DNA from: Thiotrichaceae bacterium UBA973
GTDB taxonomy: Bacteria > Pseudomonadota > Gammaproteobacteria > Eutrophobiales > Eutrophobiaceae
Reading direction: 5' to 3'
NCBI GenBank assembly: GCA_002292815.1
Contig: DBBX01000003.1
Span: 9,777 to 73,776 of the forward strand
DNA length: 64,000 nucleotides
Program-made: the position numbers and the translations under genes
The notes under the pieces: model-generated
Seen by the model: the letters and a program-made list of their open reading frames with translations, nothing else
What the model was told of the DNA's origin: nothing
Database searches by the model: none
Shown: in pieces, positions 1-8,415 of the stretch
How positions within the stretch are numbered: the first letter of the stretch is position 1
Layout of the letters: each line of letters begins with the position of its first letter

Positions 1-746
1 GCAATACATGTTTGACCCGCATTTAAAAACTTACCATTCACAATTCGATTAACGGCAATATCAATATTGGCATCATCATGAACGATGCAGGGACTTTTAC
101 CACCCAACTCCAATGTTACAGGCGTTAAATTTTTTGCCGCTGCGCTCATAACAATAGAACCGACCCGCGGACTACCGGTAAAGAAAATATGGTCAAATTT
201 TTGTTCTAATAGCGCGGTAGTCTCTTTAACTTCGCCAGGCACATAAGCAATATAATTTTCTTCAAATATTTCCTCTATCAACTTTTGGGTCACTTCACTG
301 CAAGTCGGCGTCATCTCGGAAGTCTTGATCACCGCAGTATTACCAGCAGCAATCGCAGCAATTAATGGAGAAAACGTTAGGTTAATAGGATAATTGTATG
401 GTGCGATTATCAAATTCACACCAAGGGGGGAAAAATAGATTTTGCTAGTGGCTGGTTGAACGAGCATAGATGTTGATGTTCGTTTAGGTTTCATCCATTT
501 TTTTAGTTTCTTCATTGTCTCTGTCAATTCGTGTTGACAAAATCCTGTTTCAGAAAGATATGCTTCAAATTCTTTTTTTCCTAAATCCTGTTTCAATGCA
601 GCATGAAAGTCTTTTTCATATTTCAAAAGACCAGACTTTAGTTTCTGCAAACACTTAATACGAGTTTCATATTTTTGTGTAATCCCTGTGTTATAGAATT
701 GGCGCTGCTTGGAAACAACGTCAATTATCTTTTGCTCTATATCCAT
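1..746 (-). CDS. Aldehyde dehydrogenase, C-terminal part outside window
   Basis: NAD(P)-dependent aldehyde dehydrogenase that oxidises an aldehyde to its acid. The reading frame starts at an ATG at 746 and stays open to the window edge, giving about 248 N-terminal residues. The conserved ELGGKS motif supplies the general base (Glu213), and GQTC supplies the catalytic cysteine (Cys247); their spacing fits the family. The N-terminus lacks the extra segment of long ALDHs and looks like the class 3 (fatty or coniferyl aldehyde) group, although that assignment is an inference from partial sequence. The C-terminal part lies beyond base 1, so the gene is truncated by the window and not by mutation. 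The substrate is unknown. Confidence 0.9.
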   Translation of the reverse strand, partial: MDIEQKIIDVVSKQRQFYNTGITQKYETRIKCLQKLKSGLLKYEKDFHAALKQDLGKKEFEAYLSETGFCQHELTETMKKLKKWMKPKRTSTSMLVQPATSKIYFSPLGVNLIIAPYNYPINLTFSPLIAAIAAGNTAVIKTSEMTPTCSEVTQKLIEEIFEENYIAYVPGEVKETTALLEQKFDHIFFTGSPRVGSIVMSAAAKNLTPVTLELGGKSPCIVHDDANIDIAVNRIVNGKFLNAGQTCI

Positions 747-869
747 AATTTATATCCTTTATCAATCTATAATACTTCTGAGTTTGTCATGCCTATCTTG
801 ATTATGTAAATCCACAACATATCATGACAAATAATGAGTAAGCACATTAACAGCGCTATAAATAAAACA

Positions 870-1550
870 CTATCTGATTAATGCAAGCATTTGAGATGTA
901 TTAATACGTTTTACTTGTTTATCCTTAACAACATGTTGCTCAGTCGCTAAATGAATAATGGCATGAGCTACATCAATAGACTCAATCGGTTTATAATTTG
1001 CCAAGGCACCTACCATAAAAGGATTAATTATTTTCATCACGCATTGAAGCAATTTTTCATCTATTCTTTGCTCTTCACGAGGCCCAGACAATGGCCCGGG
1101 TTGCATATACGTTAATTTAACCATGTCGAGTTGTTGCATAGCCATTTCCATTTCGCCTTTGCATCGAAGGTAATGAGAACGAGCCTTAGTTGATGCACCT
1201 AAACATGAAACAACAATAATATGTTGCACGCCTAATGCCTGCATATTTTTCGCCACCTTAATCACTAGTTCAACATCAACAGCGTGCAACTTCTTTTTAC
1301 TGCCCGCTTTTTTTAACGTTGTACCTAGCGCAATCACGCCCACTAACGGGCAGTCCGATAGCGAGTTAATAGCAGGTGGATTTAATTCTGGACTCAACCA
1401 TTGAGTCAGTTTTTGATGCTCTATTCCAATAGGTCGTCGAGAAAGCGAGTAGACGCGGCTAATACTTTCATTATCTAGCGCTGTATTTAATGTGGATTGA
1501 CCGACTAAACCTGTTGCACCTGCGATGACTATTGATAAACGTTGAGACAT
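870..1550 (-). CDS. NAD(P)-binding Rossmann-fold oxidoreductase, atypical SDR/NmrA type
   Basis: A 226-residue single-domain protein of the extended or atypical short-chain dehydrogenase group, related to NmrA/HTATIP2-like proteins. The dinucleotide-binding loop GATGLVG is at residues 11-17, directly after the first beta strand. A later HIIVVSCLGAS strand matches the position where classical SDRs place their catalytic Ser, but no clear YxxxK follows. A purine-rich AGGGTG lies just upstream of the ATG. It stands alone, separated by about 120 bases from the aldehyde dehydrogenase on the same strand. It could be a redox enzyme or a non-catalytic NAD(P)H sensor; the substrate cannot be told. Confidence 0.75.
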   Translation of the reverse strand: MSQRLSIVIAGATGLVGQSTLNTALDNESISRVYSLSRRPIGIEHQKLTQWLSPELNPPAINSLSDCPLVGVIALGTTLKKAGSKKKLHAVDVELVIKVAKNMQALGVQHIIVVSCLGASTKARSHYLRCKGEMEMAMQQLDMVKLTYMQPGPLSGPREEQRIDEKLLQCVMKIINPFMVGALANYKPIESIDVAHAIIHLATEQHVVKDKQVKRINTSQMLALIR

Positions 1551-2136
1551 ACTTACACCCTAAGCAAATAATTAGTTTTTGATTAATTCGAAACTTTAAC
1601 TGCACAATAGCAAAACTGATAATATATTTTGAGTATAAGTCAAACAAATAGCCTAGCTTTTGGTTACATTTGAAGTCGCACGAATAATGTTGAGTTGCCC
1701 TCTAAAAGATAATGTTCCGTCTTACGATCACGCCCCGTTATGATCACATTTTTCTAGCCTTTATGAATATTTTCTGATCAAAAACATCAACATAACTGCT
1801 TCTAAGACTAAAGCCATGCGGCTGCATCGATTAGACCCTGCCTCACCCCCCGACTAGTTCCACTTTGAATAATTTTCCAACTACGGCACTAGGTTCATCA
1901 AGTCGAATAAGTAACCCATTGAATCTGATTTAGTTTTTTGCCAAGATACACATTGAAAGTGTACGTTTTTTTCAGTAATTGAACACAATGCAAAATGGCA
2001 GGAAAATAATTCTTAGATATGATCTGCTTAGAAAAAAACAAATTGAGTGTGTCTTCTTTTCTGACTCAGTCAGTAGAGGTTCGAATCCCCTGCAGCCAGC
2101 CGAACTCATACTTTTACTTTATCTAACTCTAATCAA
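1551..2136. other. 586-base gene-poor region with a tRNA 3'-end-like fragment
   Basis: I see no open reading frame with coding character on either strand here. The first part is the upstream region of the Rossmann oxidoreductase. The last 80 bases hold a tRNA 3'-end-like piece, listed separately. Together with the phage-type gene and gene-poor stretch that follow, this may be the eroded edge of an old integrated element. Confidence 0.4.
2061..2101 (+). other. tRNA 3'-end-like fragment, possible old attachment site
   Basis: The segment opens with a perfect hairpin (CTGAC-TCA-GTCAG, 2061-2073) like the variable arm of a long-arm tRNA. It is followed by a T-arm-like GAGG-TTCGAAT-CCCC with one mismatched pair and an acceptor-like TGCAGCC. 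It ends in GCC and then G, so there is no intact CCA. No D-arm, anticodon arm or paired 5' acceptor sits at the right distance, so this is not a full tRNA gene. Such 3' fragments are commonly left where an integrase recombined into a tRNA gene, which is why I list it as a possible attachment-site remnant. Confidence 0.3.
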
Positions 2137-2595
2137 ATGAATTTAATACCTGTCGTATTTATCTTTTATTTAACCCATTTATTAACTTCCTGTTCAGATA
2201 TAAATTCAGCTTCTTCTTTGGTTAGTAGGAATGGTTTGAAATATGAGATTAATTCACAAACCCCATTTACTGGTCAATATATTGCTTATTACAATAATGG
2301 AAAAAAGAAAACTGAATCAAATATCGCTGATGGTAAAGAGAATGGGCTTGTAACATGGTGGTATGAAAATGGGCAAAAAGAATTAGAAGAGAACTACAAG
2401 TTTGGAAAGAAAACAGGGCTTAGAACTGAGTGGTATCAAAATGGAAGGAAACAAAGCGAACAGAATTATAAGTATGATAAGAGAGATGGACTAATGATTA
2501 CCTGGGATAAGGATGGCAATATCAATGGAATGAAAATATATAAAAATGATGTGCTGGCTAAAAAGACCGGATTAAAGTATGGCTTATATCAATAA
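2137..2595 (+). CDS. MORN-repeat lipoprotein
   Basis: A 152-residue predicted lipoprotein. The N-terminus is a short hydrophobic signal ending in LLTSC, with the lipidated cysteine at residue 19. The mature part contains about four MORN-type repeats with the pattern W/Y-Y-x-N-G-x-K-x-x-E. These are the repeats of the YwqK-like proteins often annotated as toxin-antitoxin antitoxins; that annotation is weak and I see no toxin partner here. The start has no clear Shine-Dalgarno sequence. The gene sits directly after the tRNA-like fragment and next to a phage-type protein, so it may be cargo of an eroded element. The function is unknown; a surface or periplasmic binding role is likely. Confidence 0.7.
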   Translation: MNLIPVVFIFYLTHLLTSCSDINSASSLVSRNGLKYEINSQTPFTGQYIAYYNNGKKKTESNIADGKENGLVTWWYENGQKELEENYKFGKKTGLRTEWYQNGRKQSEQNYKYDKRDGLMITWDKDGNINGMKIYKNDVLAKKTGLKYGLYQ

Positions 2596-2601
2596 GCTAT
2601 T

Positions 2602-2871
2602 TTAATCTTTTACATTGAGTCTCTTATCCAGTTTTTCATCAACCAAATCTACTTTCTCAGCTCTGCGGATACCCATATGTAAAACGCCACCGCAAAAACT
2701 GACTACTTGATCACTATTAAGGAATTCTTCTTCGTCCTTTTTTGTAGCTTCTCGTGCAGCTTTAAAATCAATTAGGTAATTTGCTTCTTGATCAGGAAGA
2801 TCAACAACATCACCCTTGCGAATCTTCACTCCAGATTCGACATAAAAACCTCTTAACGCAATAACCTTCAT
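2602..2871 (-). CDS. Phage-type small protein of unknown function
   Basis: An 89-residue protein convergent with the MORN lipoprotein, with only 6 bases between their stops. The N-terminal 45 residues (MKVIALRGFYVESGVKIRKG, then DVVDLPDQEA and an LIDFKAA segment) follow the layout of short proteins found in phage structural clusters: a beta strand, a K-G-D turn, a D-L-P-D-x-E-A helix start and an L-I-x-x-x-K-A end. This resemblance is from memory and not from a search. The C-terminal half is charged and not recognisable. No other phage gene is nearby, so if the assignment holds it is a leftover of a decayed prophage or island. Confidence 0.5.
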   Translation of the reverse strand: MKVIALRGFYVESGVKIRKGDVVDLPDQEANYLIDFKAAREATKKDEEEFLNSDQVVSFCGGVLHMGIRRAEKVDLVDEKLDKRLNVKD

Positions 2872-3436
2872 ACCAAAAACTCCGAAAAAACTGTTTCTAC
2901 TAATATTTGAGTATTAGGAATATATCACAAATATTTTAAGGCTGAAAAAACGAAATAATTCAGTATATAACGTAGCCTTACAAGCTAATAAAAAACCAAT
3001 AATCAACTGATCGCCTTGATGAATAGAGGCATCACGGACCATTTTTATCACAAATCAGCTATATTTTGACCGCTATGTCTATTTCCAGGTTCCCGACAAC
3101 ATGGTCAACATCTATTGATGCATCACCATTTTTGAGGTCACTGGCAGCAATTTTCTCTTGCAGTTGAGCCCTATAGTTTCGAATATACTTATTTCTGGTG
3201 CATTGCCACATAGCTGAACACCATCATAATGGCTGAAAATACACTGTTGTATATCTCACCCAGCGAGCAGTTTTAATCCTTAAAGTAGTGAATAATAAAC
3301 CGTTCTCTTTTTAGGCTTTATCAATCCTTGATCAGCGTTAAGCGCTACTCTCGCTTAAAATTAATGCTGTGTACAAGACAAGAATAATTTGACGATGCCT
3401 CAGCATAGATAAAATGAAGCATAATGCATGCCATTT
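2872..3436. other. 565-base region without a confident gene
   Basis: No gene of normal size is present. The only coding-like segment is a 50-codon reading frame on the minus strand at 3059-3211, listed separately. The remainder is AT-rich with no clear promoter, terminator or repeat that I can support. Its position beside a phage-type gene suggests decayed mobile DNA. Confidence 0.4.
3059..3211 (-). CDS. Possible 50-residue small protein or gene remnant
   Basis: An ATG-initiated frame of 50 codons. Its translation has a balanced, protein-like composition, with a basic N-terminus (MWQCTRNKYIRNYRAQLQEK) and an acidic C-terminal part containing DVDHVVGNLEIDIAVKI. An in-frame stop lies five codons upstream of the ATG, so it does not extend further. 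There is no good ribosome-binding site, only GGTG nearby. I do not recognise the sequence. It may be a remnant of a larger gene from a decayed element or a chance frame. Confidence 0.2.
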   Translation of the reverse strand: MWQCTRNKYIRNYRAQLQEKIAASDLKNGDASIDVDHVVGNLEIDIAVKI

Positions 3437-4669
3437 TTATGCTAGCTGGCTCTTAATCTGTATCTCATTATGTAGCGTTTTATGCACTGGACACATATCC
3501 GCAATTTCAAGAAGACGTTGGCGCTCTGCATCAGTAAGTTTTCCTTCCAACTTAATAGTCTTTTCTATCTTATCTACCAAACCTGTTTTGGAATCACAGT
3601 CAGAACAGTCTTCTACATGAATATGATCATGCTTCATCGTGACTTCTATATTGTCTAGATTCAGATTTTTTCTAGTCGCATACATTCGCATCGTCATTGA
3701 GGTGCATGCGCCAAGTGCCGCCAATAACAACTCATAAGGATTGGGGCCCAGATTTGATCCACTAGCCGACAAGGGTTCATCCGCGATTAATTGGTGATCT
3801 TGCGTATAGATTTTTCGTGTGAATTTTTTATTTTGTTCAGTAACTAAAACATGGCCGCTTTCTATCGTTGGTGCCGTGCCCGAAGAGGCCTCATGATTCA
3901 CATCGGTAATTTCAAGATAGCGTGCTGCCCAACTTGAAACAATACTGGCGACATACTCTGAATCTTCACGTCTTGATAACAAGTGATCTGCTTTATCAAG
4001 TGATATAAAACTTTTGGGATGTTTTGCTGCAGAATATATTTTTGCAGCTTCACCAATAGCGACCGTTTCATCAATGGGTGAATGCAACACCAATAAGGCT
4101 TTATCCAACTGACCGATATGTGTCGTGTCATTATAGGTGTTGATGTCTTCGACAAACTGTTTTTTTATCTTGAATTGTCTTCCAGCTAAATCTACCAGTG
4201 CCTCATCATTATTATTAACTATTTCTTCTTTGGCATGAGAAAACAAATGTTCGACATGATGTCCCGTTGAAGGCGCGCCTATTGTTACTACCGCTTTCAA
4301 TGATGGTATTGAATGGGCAGCCGCCAAAACGGCAGCACCTCCTAAACTATGGCCAATTATCATAACCGGAGCAGCATAATTTTCTTCTAAATGATTCGCT
4401 GCCTGAATCAGGTCACTGATATTCGATGAAAAATTAGTATTGGCAAAATCACCGTCGCTATTACCCAGGCCAGTAAAATCAAACCGTAACACTGCAATGC
4501 CTTTATTTGCTAATGCCCTTGTGATTCTCGATGCCGCAGCAATATCTTTCGAGCAAGTAAAACAATGAGCAAATAGAGCATAAGCCTTAGTTTCCGTATC
4601 AGGTATTTCTAATAAACCTGATAGACATTCACCTTGTGTGTTTTTAAAACTGGCTTTTACTCTAGGCAT
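3437..4669 (-). CDS. Bifunctional alpha/beta hydrolase-OsmC fusion
   Basis: A 410-residue fusion. Residues 1-250 are an alpha/beta hydrolase with the nucleophile elbow GHSLGG (Ser108), a likely acid in HSPID (Asp200) and a likely His at DH (His229). Residues 265-410 are an OsmC/Ohr-type domain with the peroxidatic cysteine in LGACTSMT (Cys322) and the second cysteine in MCPVH (Cys393). OsmC domains reduce organic hydroperoxides with thiols; the hydrolase may release or process an acylated or esterified substrate. This domain order is a known bacterial architecture. AAGGAG lies 6 bases before the ATG. It is monocistronic. The two domains may act on the same lipid peroxide, but the sequence does not prove it. 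Confidence 0.9.
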   Translation of the reverse strand: MPRVKASFKNTQGECLSGLLEIPDTETKAYALFAHCFTCSKDIAAASRITRALANKGIAVLRFDFTGLGNSDGDFANTNFSSNISDLIQAANHLEENYAAPVMIIGHSLGGAAVLAAAHSIPSLKAVVTIGAPSTGHHVEHLFSHAKEEIVNNNDEALVDLAGRQFKIKKQFVEDINTYNDTTHIGQLDKALLVLHSPIDETVAIGEAAKIYSAAKHPKSFISLDKADHLLSRREDSEYVASIVSSWAARYLEITDVNHEASSGTAPTIESGHVLVTEQNKKFTRKIYTQDHQLIADEPLSASGSNLGPNPYELLLAALGACTSMTMRMYATRKNLNLDNIEVTMKHDHIHVEDCSDCDSKTGLVDKIEKTIKLEGKLTDAERQRLLEIADMCPVHKTLHNEIQIKSQLA

Positions 4670-4907
4670 TACAAGCTCCTTTTTAATTTTGGTAGTAGCT
4701 AATCAGCCTTTCTCTTTATAAAGACTCGAATAATATGTGCCCGAAATGAACAAGTAACAAGCATACATCCTATTAAAGATTCTTCAGCAACAAATATAGT
4801 TACAAACGACCGCTTATTTAGGACCTCGATACTCGTTATCATTCTAAAGATCGACTATAGTATAAATAGTTAACTGTATTTCGATACCGAACATGGAGAT
4901 AGAAATA

Positions 4908-5411
4908 ATGAGCACAAATAGAGTAAAAATCCTGCCGTTCCTGTTCATATCTCTAATCTTACTAAGCGCTTGCGAACAACAGAGTGAAACCAGTCAAACT
5001 AATCCTGACAGAATCTCCTACGATGCTAATGTTCACGAAAAAACTTTTGGAAAGCATATAATTCATATTAACGCCCTAACAACAGATCAGCTGCCAACCG
5101 AAGTTGCTCAAGGATACAAGATTTCCCGTAGTAAAAACCGAGCTATGCTGAATGTCACCGTCCGTGAAAAGCAAGGAGAGGTTGAAACACCCATAACTGC
5201 TGTAGTTAACGTCATTGCTAAAAACCTGAGCAGCCAGTTAAAAAACATTAAATTGAGAGAAATAAAGGAAGCTGACCCCGTTGCAATTTACTATATTGGT
5301 GTACTCCCAGTGGGCAATAGAGAAACAATCATTTTTGATATTGACGTGACGCCTGCCGGCACGAACAAGCCAGTTCTAGTTTCTTACAGACATAAATTCT
5401 TTACAGAATAA
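4908..5411 (+). CDS. DUF4426 lipoprotein
   Basis: A predicted lipoprotein of about 167 residues with a DUF4426 domain. I place the start at the ATG at 4908, not the in-frame ATG at 4893, because GGAG at 4895-4898 is well placed for it. The signal peptide ends in LLSAC, the lipidation site. The mature part carries the family features: an FGKHIIHINALTTDQLP strand near the N-terminus and a C-terminal Ig-like sheet ending in SYRHKFFTE. DUF4426 proteins are periplasmic and uncharacterised. It converges with the RnfC gene, with 7 bases between the stops. Confidence 0.8.
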   Translation: MSTNRVKILPFLFISLILLSACEQQSETSQTNPDRISYDANVHEKTFGKHIIHINALTTDQLPTEVAQGYKISRSKNRAMLNVTVREKQGEVETPITAVVNVIAKNLSSQLKNIKLREIKEADPVAIYYIGVLPVGNRETIIFDIDVTPAGTNKPVLVSYRHKFFTE

Positions 5412-5418
5412 TTAGCAT

Positions 5419-6966
5419 CTAATTATTTTTATTTTTCCGTTTTGCCTTAACACGGTTTACTGCCGCTGTTATATCATCCTGTTTCTTCTTTAGTACGGAT
5501 TCTTTGTTGACATGTTCTTCGTCAACTATTGGGGGTTTAATCCGCTTGTCGAGTTTTCGCTGTTCTGTTCGCTGTTGTTTATTGAGATATCGTTGTTTGT
5601 TTTGTTCTGCTTTTAATTGAGTTTGTCGATTATCCCAAATACGATTTTTTGATTGTCGATATTCATCCACCAAGGGAATGTGACTCGGGCAAACATAAGA
5701 GCAGCAACCGCACTCTATACAATCAAACAAGTGGTAATCTAGCAATCGTTCGGTATTAAATTCTTTACTCTGCCAATGCAGTTGTTGAGGTTGTAAATTC
5801 ACAGGGCATACCGGAGCGCATTCATCACAACGGATACAGGGTGATTCTTTTATTTTTGAATTATTAAATTGGGAGTCAACGGCCAATAAGCAATTTGTCG
5901 TTTTAATAACCGGCACATTATCATCATATAATCGAAAACCCATCATGGGGCCACCCATAATCAAGTATTCGCATTGCTCATTATATCCACCACATTGTTC
6001 TATGACCTCGTCCATGGGTGTACCAAGCAAAACCTCAAGATTACAAGCTTGATTTATTCCGGGGCCCGTTATCGTAACAATGCGGCTGATCAGCGGCTCG
6101 TCGTCAACAATCGCTTTTTTAACGGCAACGGCAGTACCTACGTTATAACAAACAACACCGACATCAACCGGCAAGCCTTCGGCAGCCACTTCAATACCCG
6201 TTATTGATTTAATAAGTTGTTTCTCACCACCGGCAGGATAGAGACTAGATATCAATCTTAATTTAATATCGATGTTTGCATTACTATTCAGTGTTTCTTG
6301 CAATGCATTTATCGCTTCAGTTTTATTATCTTCTATAGCGATAACGCATTCGTCTACTTGCAATGCATGCGCGAGAATTTCCACACCAGCAATAACATCT
6401 TTTGCATAATGTCGTATCAATATCTCGTCACAACTAATATAGGGTTCACATTCGGCTGCATTTAAAATCAATAATTCAATATCAAGATTAAAACCTGGAA
6501 TAATCTTCACTGCAGATGGAAATCCAGCACCACCCAAACCAACAACTCCGGCTTCAAGTATTTTTTGCTGAATCTTAACTGGACTCAGACTGTAGAAATC
6601 GACAGTCGGTGTTCTGTTCTCAATCCATTTATCTTCACCATCTGCTGCAATCACAATACAAGGTGACATTGCTCCAGATGGATTCGGGAGAAGATGCTCA
6701 GCTATCTCTTTAATAGCACCCGAGGTACTGGCATGGACTGGCGCACTAATAGAGCCCTGCTCTTTTGCAATTACTTGTCCTTTTAAGACCTGATCTCCGA
6801 CTTTAATAATAGGTAATGCAGGTAAACCGATATGCTGGCGTAAGGGGATTTTAATTATACTTGGTAGTTTTGCTTTTTTTAGCGGCTGTTCCAGAGACAT
6901 CGCCTTATTTGGTGATAATTGTATACCGCCACCAAATGGAATTGGTTTCTCTAAAACAGTAATCAT
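5419..6966 (-). CDS. rnfC: RnfC/RsxC-like electron transport subunit
   Basis: The NADH- and ferredoxin-facing subunit type of the Rnf/Rsx membrane electron-transport complex. The N-terminal barrel carries the PLRQHIG and PVHASTSG motifs of RnfC. A glycine-rich GLGGAGFPSA loop marks the NADH/FMN-binding part. Two 4Fe-4S ferredoxin motifs follow, CIRCDECAPVCP (residues 377-388) and CIECGCCSYVCP (from residue 416). The C-terminus is a short Lys/Arg-rich tail, not the long repeat tail of enterobacterial RsxC. I chose the ATG at 6966 because conserved family sequence begins right after it; an ATG at 7041 is also open. No rnfA, B, D, G or E gene flanks it, which is unusual for this subunit. Confidence 0.85.
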   Translation of the reverse strand: MITVLEKPIPFGGGIQLSPNKAMSLEQPLKKAKLPSIIKIPLRQHIGLPALPIIKVGDQVLKGQVIAKEQGSISAPVHASTSGAIKEIAEHLLPNPSGAMSPCIVIAADGEDKWIENRTPTVDFYSLSPVKIQQKILEAGVVGLGGAGFPSAVKIIPGFNLDIELLILNAAECEPYISCDEILIRHYAKDVIAGVEILAHALQVDECVIAIEDNKTEAINALQETLNSNANIDIKLRLISSLYPAGGEKQLIKSITGIEVAAEGLPVDVGVVCYNVGTAVAVKKAIVDDEPLISRIVTITGPGINQACNLEVLLGTPMDEVIEQCGGYNEQCEYLIMGGPMMGFRLYDDNVPVIKTTNCLLAVDSQFNNSKIKESPCIRCDECAPVCPVNLQPQQLHWQSKEFNTERLLDYHLFDCIECGCCSYVCPSHIPLVDEYRQSKNRIWDNRQTQLKAEQNKQRYLNKQQRTEQRKLDKRIKPPIVDEEHVNKESVLKKKQDDITAAVNRVKAKRKNKNN

Positions 6967-7130
6967 CCTGCTATGGCTTCCCGAAAATATAGGCTTAATT
7001 GAGAATGAATTATAACATAGCATTTCGTTTGAAATTCGCATGCCTGATTTAATCTAACATATCCCTTATCCTATTTAGGTATTACAATCGCAGGCAATGC
7101 ATAATACTTGGATATTAAATATTATTTATC

Positions 7131-8078
7131 ATGCTGACACTTGAAAACGACAAACGTGTAAAAGGCGAATTGGAAACCGTCTGGGAAATACTCACTGATA
7201 TAAAGTGTTTTGCTGATGCAGGTCCTGACATTATCCGTGTTGAAATACTATCCGGTGAAGGTCTGGGTATGATAAGACGCGTTCACCATAGAATCAGCGG
7301 TTCATGGGAAGAAGAATGCATTGAATGGGAACCACAATCTCATTTCACTATGCAAGTGAGGGGTGATAATTATCTATTACCAGTAACTTACCTGCGCCGT
7401 ACAACCAGCATGGTGCAAAAACAAAAAAATGTTGTCATCGCTATTCGATATGAATACACGCCGAAGTATGGTCCTTTTGGTTTCTTCCTCAATAAGCACC
7501 AAATCATTCCTATTCTTAATCTATTCTCTACACAATTAGTCGATAATCTGGCAAAGATAATTCAGCAGCGAAATTTAGATATATCTATATCGGCTGCAAC
7601 AATATTAAAAAGTAAAAGCACAGAAATTCATACAATAGTACCAGAGACCTTAATTTCGGAAGCGTGCAAGATCCTCACAGAAAACAGAATTGGCAGTCTT
7701 ATTGTGCTGGACCCAGAGGGAAAGATTGCGGGTATTCTATCTGAACGCGACATCGTCAATGGTATTTCCACAACAGGTCAACCTATACTGAATAAAACCG
7801 TCAAGGAATTCATGACATGCAATGTTATTATTAGTCATCCGGAAGATACACTCGCCACACTAATGGCGATAATGAGTTCAAAACGTATTCGCCATCTACC
7901 TGTTGTTGATGATAACGACTACTTAGCCGGTGTGATTAGTATTGGCGATATTGTAAATGCGCGTATGTCTGAACTTGAACAAGAGTCAGCCGCTATGCAT
8001 CAATACATTGAAGGTCGAAAATGGCGAGAAGTTGCAATGCAAATTGGTCGAGCCTCTGCATCAGAAGAATTTAGTTAG
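7131..8078 (+). CDS. SRPBCC-CBS pair fusion protein
   Basis: A 315-residue two-part protein. Residues 1-150 look like an SRPBCC (polyketide cyclase/START-like) hydrophobic-ligand domain: V-W-x-x-L-T-D near the start, GSWEEECIEWEP in the middle and a C-terminal helix. Residues 165-285 form a tandem CBS pair with the repeat pattern GSLIVLDPEGKIAGILSERD and then HLPVVDDNDYLAGVISIGDI. CBS pairs bind adenosine nucleotides and regulate partner domains. The architecture suggests a ligand-binding domain under nucleotide control, which is an inference. The gene is divergent from rnfC, sharing a short intergenic region. It has no strong Shine-Dalgarno sequence. Confidence 0.8.
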   Translation: MLTLENDKRVKGELETVWEILTDIKCFADAGPDIIRVEILSGEGLGMIRRVHHRISGSWEEECIEWEPQSHFTMQVRGDNYLLPVTYLRRTTSMVQKQKNVVIAIRYEYTPKYGPFGFFLNKHQIIPILNLFSTQLVDNLAKIIQQRNLDISISAATILKSKSTEIHTIVPETLISEACKILTENRIGSLIVLDPEGKIAGILSERDIVNGISTTGQPILNKTVKEFMTCNVIISHPEDTLATLMAIMSSKRIRHLPVVDDNDYLAGVISIGDIVNARMSELEQESAAMHQYIEGRKWREVAMQIGRASASEEFS

Positions 8079-8081
8079 TTT

Positions 8082-8384
8082 CTAAACATACCAGACACCA
8101 TTACTTGCCATACAGTCGATTGAATCCAGTGCCATATGAATAATCAGTCCGATACCAACATAACGTAATGGTTTGATAAAACAAATTACGCCATAAATAA
8201 TAACCGGTATAAATTCATGCAGTGGATGGAATCCAATACTACATCGATTGGGATCGTATATTGGATCAGCGAGTAAATGATCAAGATCAACGAGCATCGT
8301 TGCGATCATAATACAATAGGCAACCTTCCATTTTTTTTTAAAAAATAGTAGAGCTGGCACCAATGGTACCAGTAAATGAAGCAA
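8082..8384 (-). CDS. DUF6122-type small membrane protein
   Basis: A 100-residue hydrophobic protein with three to four membrane segments. The signature MLVDLDHLLADPIYDP, followed by RCSIGFHPLH, is that of DUF6122 proteins; the D-x-D-H and H-P-L-H motifs recall YdjM-type membrane metal-dependent hydrolases. No ATG is present near the N-terminus. The best start is a TTG at 8384, and an in-frame TAA lies eight codons further upstream of it. The gene follows the nitroreductase gene on the same strand after 31 bases and converges with the CBS protein (3 bases between stops). Its function is unknown. Confidence 0.7.
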   Translation of the reverse strand: MLHLLVPLVPALLFFKKKWKVAYCIMIATMLVDLDHLLADPIYDPNRCSIGFHPLHEFIPVIIYGVICFIKPLRYVGIGLIIHMALDSIDCMASNGVWYV

Positions 8385-8415
8385 TAGATGAAGGATGCCG
8401 TTTCTCGTTCTTTAC

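Noticed and set aside
1815..2101. A tmRNA-like gene, because GGCTGCA at about 1815 can pair with TGCAGCC at 2091-2097.
   Set aside because: The 5' side lacks the conserved tmRNA start, and I see no tag-peptide coding frame or pseudoknots. The pairing over 280 bases is probably chance.
2061..2101. A complete tRNA gene.
   Set aside because: No D-arm, anticodon arm or 5' acceptor strand is present at the right distance, and there is no intact CCA end. I keep only a low-confidence fragment.
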